Of a stretch of 64,000 nt of DNA, positions 59,886-64,000 are shown piece after piece. A program made the position numbers and the translations under genes. Position 1 is the first letter of the stretch; each line of letters opens with the position of its first letter. Under the pieces are notes generated by a model. That model was given only the letters and a program-made list of their open reading frames with translations, had not been told where the DNA came from and searched no databases. The DNA comes from Trema orientale (taxonomy: Eukaryota; Streptophyta; Magnoliopsida; Rosales; Cannabaceae), in NCBI GenBank assembly GCA_002914845.1, contig JXTC01000040.1, positions 1,009,981 through 1,073,980 on the forward strand, in the 5' to 3' direction.

Positions 59886-61701
59886 TGGTGAATATTTTGT
59901 AGAGCAAGTCCTTGGTTAATATTCGTATTATAATCTTTATGTAATGAAAATTATACATGAATGAATGAGAATCCTGAGAGGAAATTTTAGCTCAATGGCC
60001 TTCCTTCAAACCCTATTTTGAAAAATAACCCCTCATTTTTTATTATTTTCTTTTTAATTTCTTTTACTGACATGACGGGTAAAAGTCTAAAATATCCTTG
60101 TGAGTTCGACTAGACTTAGTTCGAGCTTCTGAATCCAGTCGAGATGGCTAAATGATCATTTCAACTAGACGACCAATCGAACTTAACTAGATCCAGACGA
60201 GTTACCAGAGATTTTCTTCCTTTTCTTGATTTTTAGATTGGAAAATCGTAAAAGCAAAACTCAAATCGATTTTTGTTTCAATTAAACGTCCTATATTTAC
60301 AAAACCCACACCCCTAACGTGAAATCCCCATTTATTTTTATTTTTTTAAATGATGATTTAGAATGATTTGAGAGTTTTTATGGAAAATGCGTTATTGGTA
60401 AAACAAATTAAGGTTTCATTAAAGAGGTTGTTATAGAAATAAACGAATTTTTTAAAGATTAGGAAGCAAATAAAATTCTCATTTAAGGTGAAGCCGTTAT
60501 GTCGTCTACATGTGTGGTTGAAAACAATTTCCAAGAAAGATAACACTAAAGACAATGTACGTTTGATACGTATTACGTACTTTGATTGGAACATCACAAT
60601 AACAAGAAGCCGGCTATCTTGGACAACCGTTGACTAAAGACTAATCTTGCGAAAAACATTACTAGTACTAGTTTACTATCATTAATTATTACGTGCTGTA
60701 AAGACACGTGTAGTCAAAATCACATAGTAGTGATCACTCAATATATTTCATTATTACCAAATACATGAATACTTATGTAAACTGATCAAGCCGCAATTGG
60801 CCTTGGTCCCCCTTCCTCTCTCAATCAAATGGCTCTTACATTAAATCATGCTAAACCCTTACACATACATACACACTTATAACCTTCTTGGTTTTTTTTT
60901 TTTTTTTTTTTCAATTCCGTAGAAAGTTTTGGTGTTTTCAAATCTGCCAACCATGAAATCGTGTCCGATCCGGAGAAACAAAATCTCGCAGCTGTAGTTG
61001 GCAAATTAGATAGGCACCTATGATATATACGAACGGTGTATGTTCAATTTGTATCCTTGACTATATAGTTTTCTAATTATATAAATGCATTTGTTTATGA
61101 TATAGAAACAATAAAAGGAAAGTTATTATATTGTCCAATGAAATCCTTGACCGAGAAATATATAGATTTGTTAAAACGAAACAACACTGAAAATGCCTCC
61201 TTGGACCCTAGCAAAAGCACTTTATTGGAGTACTAATTAAATACATAGATACTTGTAATTATATATCAGATCTTAGAAGATACGTACTCAAGTCTGAAAA
61301 AGTATGGTACTTAAAGAGTAGTACATGCTGTGATTTTCCACGCGTTTTTAGATGGACTGAGACAAAACTATATATTTCTTGTCCTAGAAGAAAAGTATGA
61401 TGATGGAAATTATTCCACAACTAATGAATCCCTTATATTGACCACAATTTATAAGAGACATACTAGCTTGGACTCTTGAACCATATAACGGGGAATGTAC
61501 TATCATATCGTTTAGAGACTATAAGTCTAGTAGCTAATGAGGAAGTATGATATATATATATAGGAAATTTCCACATTGATGATGCATCCATTAATTCTTC
61601 GTCGTTTCCATTAGTCACCACAATACTTGAACAGTACCAGTCCCTAAAAAATTAAGAAGAAAAAGAAAAAATAAAAAGAAATAAAATATATATATACATA
61701 C
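59886..61701. other. Intergenic region without a recognisable gene
   Basis: AT-rich with a T run at about 60892-60911. No frame with coding character, no RNA gene and no element ends found. Confidence 0.55.
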
Positions 61702-61938
61702 GGGCACTAATTCAGTAGGTATTTTTTTTAACCTATACATAGGTATCATTTTGGTCAATGAAAGTTTATAATGCACATTTTTTTTATAATAAGAAGTAAG
61801 AGAAAAATAGCATTAATAATGCACGTTTTTTCATGCACCTTATAATAGCCGTTGGGTCACCATTAGATGATGATCTAACGGCTAAAAAAATACCTATACA
61901 TAGGTAAAAAAAAAAAAATACCTATTAGATTAGCAACC
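61702..61938 (+). mobile_element. MITE, single copy of the family in the 27-28 kb chain (237 bp)
   Basis: Starts GGGCACTAATTCAGTAGGTA with CCTATACATAGGTA, has AGCCGTTGGGTCACC and GATGATCTAACGGCTAAAAA in the middle, and ends CCTATTAGATTAGCAACC. The order of blocks matches chain copies A and B. It lies between TATATA tracts, which hide any target duplication. Confidence 0.75.
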
Positions 61939-62188
61939 TACACATATATATATGTAGTATTGAATTTCCACAAGCTAGTGCTACAACAAGCAGAGTAAGT
62001 CCAGTTATTCAAATGGGGAAAATAATTAGAAAATTATGAAGACTATGTAACTTGACATTATTCTATACAATCAATTATTTAATAGGTGGTAATAAGTTAC
62101 GAAGAAGCAACTCCAACAAGTAGTTTACAAGACTTGATATTTGAACGGAAGGGCAACCCAAGCACAAAACTATTCCCTTAGCTACTTA
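61939..62188. other. Short spacer
   Basis: Nothing recognisable between two MITEs. Confidence 0.5.
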
Positions 62189-62348
62189 GGGGCGTGTTTA
62201 GTATAAAATTCGAATTATATTCTTTAAATTCAGAAACAACTTTTATATGGAAAGTTGGAATGATAAATATTTTATCATTCCAACTTTCCATATAAAAGCT
62301 GTTTCTGAATTTGAAGAATAGAATTTGAATCCTATACCAAACACACCC
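62189..62348. mobile_element. Near-perfect hairpin MITE (160 bp)
   Basis: GGGGCGTGTTTAGTATA at the left faces TATACCAAACACACCC at the right. The inner arms CTTTTATATGGAAAGTTGGA and TCCAACTTTCCATATAAAAG are perfect complements and meet in the middle, so the whole element folds into one stem. The high arm identity suggests a young or gene-converted copy. Ends resemble hAT-type MITEs, but the target duplication is unclear. Confidence 0.75.
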
Positions 62349-62716
62349 TAAATTTCCTGGAGCTATAACAATAACATGACGATTCTTTTAATTTTTCCCC
62401 TCCTATTTTTGGTTTTTTCTTGTAATATATTTATTTATATATGTAATATAAAAGTATTTTGTATAAATAAAAGGGAACTCAATAGGTGTGTAATAGTAAT
62501 TACATTTTTTTTTCCCGATGAAAGTTAAGTCCATTAAAGCAAAAAGACAAGTACAAAAGGCCGCTAAATATAATAGTAATTACTTATTTTAGTTGTTTAT
62601 GTAGTGGCTGTCCCTTCCTTGTGTTAGAATAAAAATTTCCTCCTCTCTCTCGTGAATATTAATTAGTAAAGAACATATAAAAGTTACCTGACGATGAGTT
62701 ATAAATGAGACCATCT
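62349..62716. other. Spacer
   Basis: AT-rich with (TA)-like words and no gene. Confidence 0.5.
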
Positions 62717-64000
62717 GTAACACCCCTGGTTTAACCATATTGTCATATACAGCCAAACTAAGAAGTGTTATTCTTTCTTGAAACATATCTTTAGTTTATA
62801 AAAAGGTGGGCAAATTTGAACTTTCTAAAACTTTTAAACGAAACAACTGCGTGGCATTACTTACAAAAAGTATCTTTACAAAATGTACAATCAAAAGAAA
62901 TTTTCACCAGTGTATTTTGCCATCAGCAGTAGTATTTATATTACACCAAAATATCTCAAAACAAAAATGTCGCCCACAGGTCAAACTCGTCTACATCTGT
63001 ATGATCACGGTGACAAAAGGCAAGCCAGGCAACCAGTTAGTCGGTACTAAAATATACCTCCTCATCTGCATCACAAGACTAAAATGAGCCAAAGCTCAGT
63101 AAGTAAAAACTATGTATGCTTATGTATGCTTTAATATCCCATAAAGTTCCCATTGTACCCTTTTCTTTCTTAAACATTTGAGTCCATGTACTTTCCTTAA
63201 AAATTATTCATAGTTGGGCCCCTTAGCACACTACTAGTTCCGTAAGTTGATAGGCCGTGATAACATTGGGCGGAAACTCTGGCCAAGAGTAAAAATAAGG
63301 TGCGACCGTCGTGTGAGATTTTTGAAAACTCCTTCCCTCATCAAAGGGGCATCCCACACCGTGCTAATATTGTCCCGCTTCAACGAGACACATCATAAGA
63401 TCCACAAGTCCCACTTCAACGGGAGAGTCTGCATCAACAGACTTACCTACTCAGGTCCGACAGACTAGCAATTGTACTTAAAACTTATCTTATAAAATTG
63501 GTACAATGGTACTTACTTTTAAATATCTTGTAATAAAATTCTCAATTTACATGCAAGACGTACCATGCATATGCCATTTCATACTTTTTAAGAATAAACA
63601 AGTTTCACATAACGCATATTCCATGTAGTTCTTGTGATGCAGTTGTAAGTCTTTACTTACCTTGTGTCCTGAATAGAATTGGATTGTGGAAAGGGTCAAT
63701 TTCCTCTAGAGATTAGTGTGCTAATCACCTGTCATAAATTACTATTACTTATCATGCACATTTTACTAAAGGAATGCACTAAGATACTTAAACAAGACCG
63801 AAATTAGAACTATCACCAAATTAGGAAACTTGATCATATAATGACTCGGAAGCATACGGATCACTTAAGGCACTTGATAATTAATAACTAGCATTGAAAA
63901 ACTATTCAAAAGTGTTAAATTATGAATACTAGTTCATTAGCACAAAATGATCCAAAATGGCACCTAACCTAAAAAAACTAGTCCAATTGGTTCTAAATGG
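62717..64000 (-). mobile_element. LTR-like sequence of a gypsy-type element, cut by the window edge
   Basis: It begins TGTAACACCCCTGG, an end form common to plant Ty3/gypsy LTRs; read on the minus strand it ends GGGGTGTTACA. The minus strand also holds TTACTGAGCTTTGGCTCA (about 63084-63101) and CTAATCTCTAGAGG-like wording, which I associate with long LTRs of Tekay/Del-type elements. No coding part is inside the window, so it may be a solo LTR or the end of an element that continues to the right. Confidence 0.4.

Noticed and set aside
63247-63468. 73-codon frame near the right end
   Set aside because: It lies in the LTR-like sequence and has no family wording.

Overview
The window is nuclear DNA of a flowering plant. 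AT-rich intergenic sequence surrounds GC-richer, intron-split genes with GT..AG junctions, and every confident gene belongs to a land-plant family. Protein wording suggests a eudicot, perhaps a rosid; I cannot name the species. Two ambiguous bases (near 32585 and 40604) mark it as a draft assembly.

Host genes, left to right: the 3' end of a subtilisin-like protease (+, 1-444); a PP7-like Ser/Thr phosphatase (-, 1291-5813, 11 coding exons, 797 aa); a SurE-type phosphatase (+, 23321-26270, 10 exons, 390 aa); an organellar ribosomal protein bL34 (+, 35816-37175, 3 exons, 149 aa); an R2R3-MYB of the MYB26 type (-, 40527-41946, 3 exons, 391 aa); an IQD calmodulin-binding protein (-, 51157-53275, 5 exons, 445 aa); and an IQM calmodulin-binding protein (-, 54983-58242, 8 exons, 507 aa). 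I rebuilt the splice junctions by hand. In every complete gene the exon lengths keep frame from start to stop, which is strong internal support for the models.

Between the genes lie mobile elements. (1) A Ty3/gypsy element of Tat type, 13605-20239, has two 731-bp LTRs, a 5-bp target duplication and a decayed gag-pol. (2) A gag-only element of the TR-GAG type, 28881-35051, has two 1790-bp LTRs that carry a 15-bp-phased array of AAGTACTT palindromes. (3) A wealth of small inverted-repeat DNA elements, many with the 9-bp target duplications of Mutator-like (MULE) transposition, includes a 2.4-kb Pack-MULE-like element (48096-50494) with a piece of ribosomal protein eL19, two MITEs inserted end to end (11335-11738), and a head-to-tail chain of about six copies of one MITE (27182-28550). 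(4) A short Helitron-like element (about 7558-8049) and a SINE with a perfect 16-bp target duplication (47697-47852). (5) An LTR-like sequence running off the right edge (62717-64000).

The host genes do not form a pathway; they are ordinary unlinked plant genes. Two neighbours, IQD and IQM, both bind calmodulin through IQ motifs but belong to different families. I see no evidence for a new multi-gene system. The most unusual material is the structure of the mobile elements: the MITE chain, the phased GTAC array in a retrotransposon promoter, and the gene-carrying MULE.
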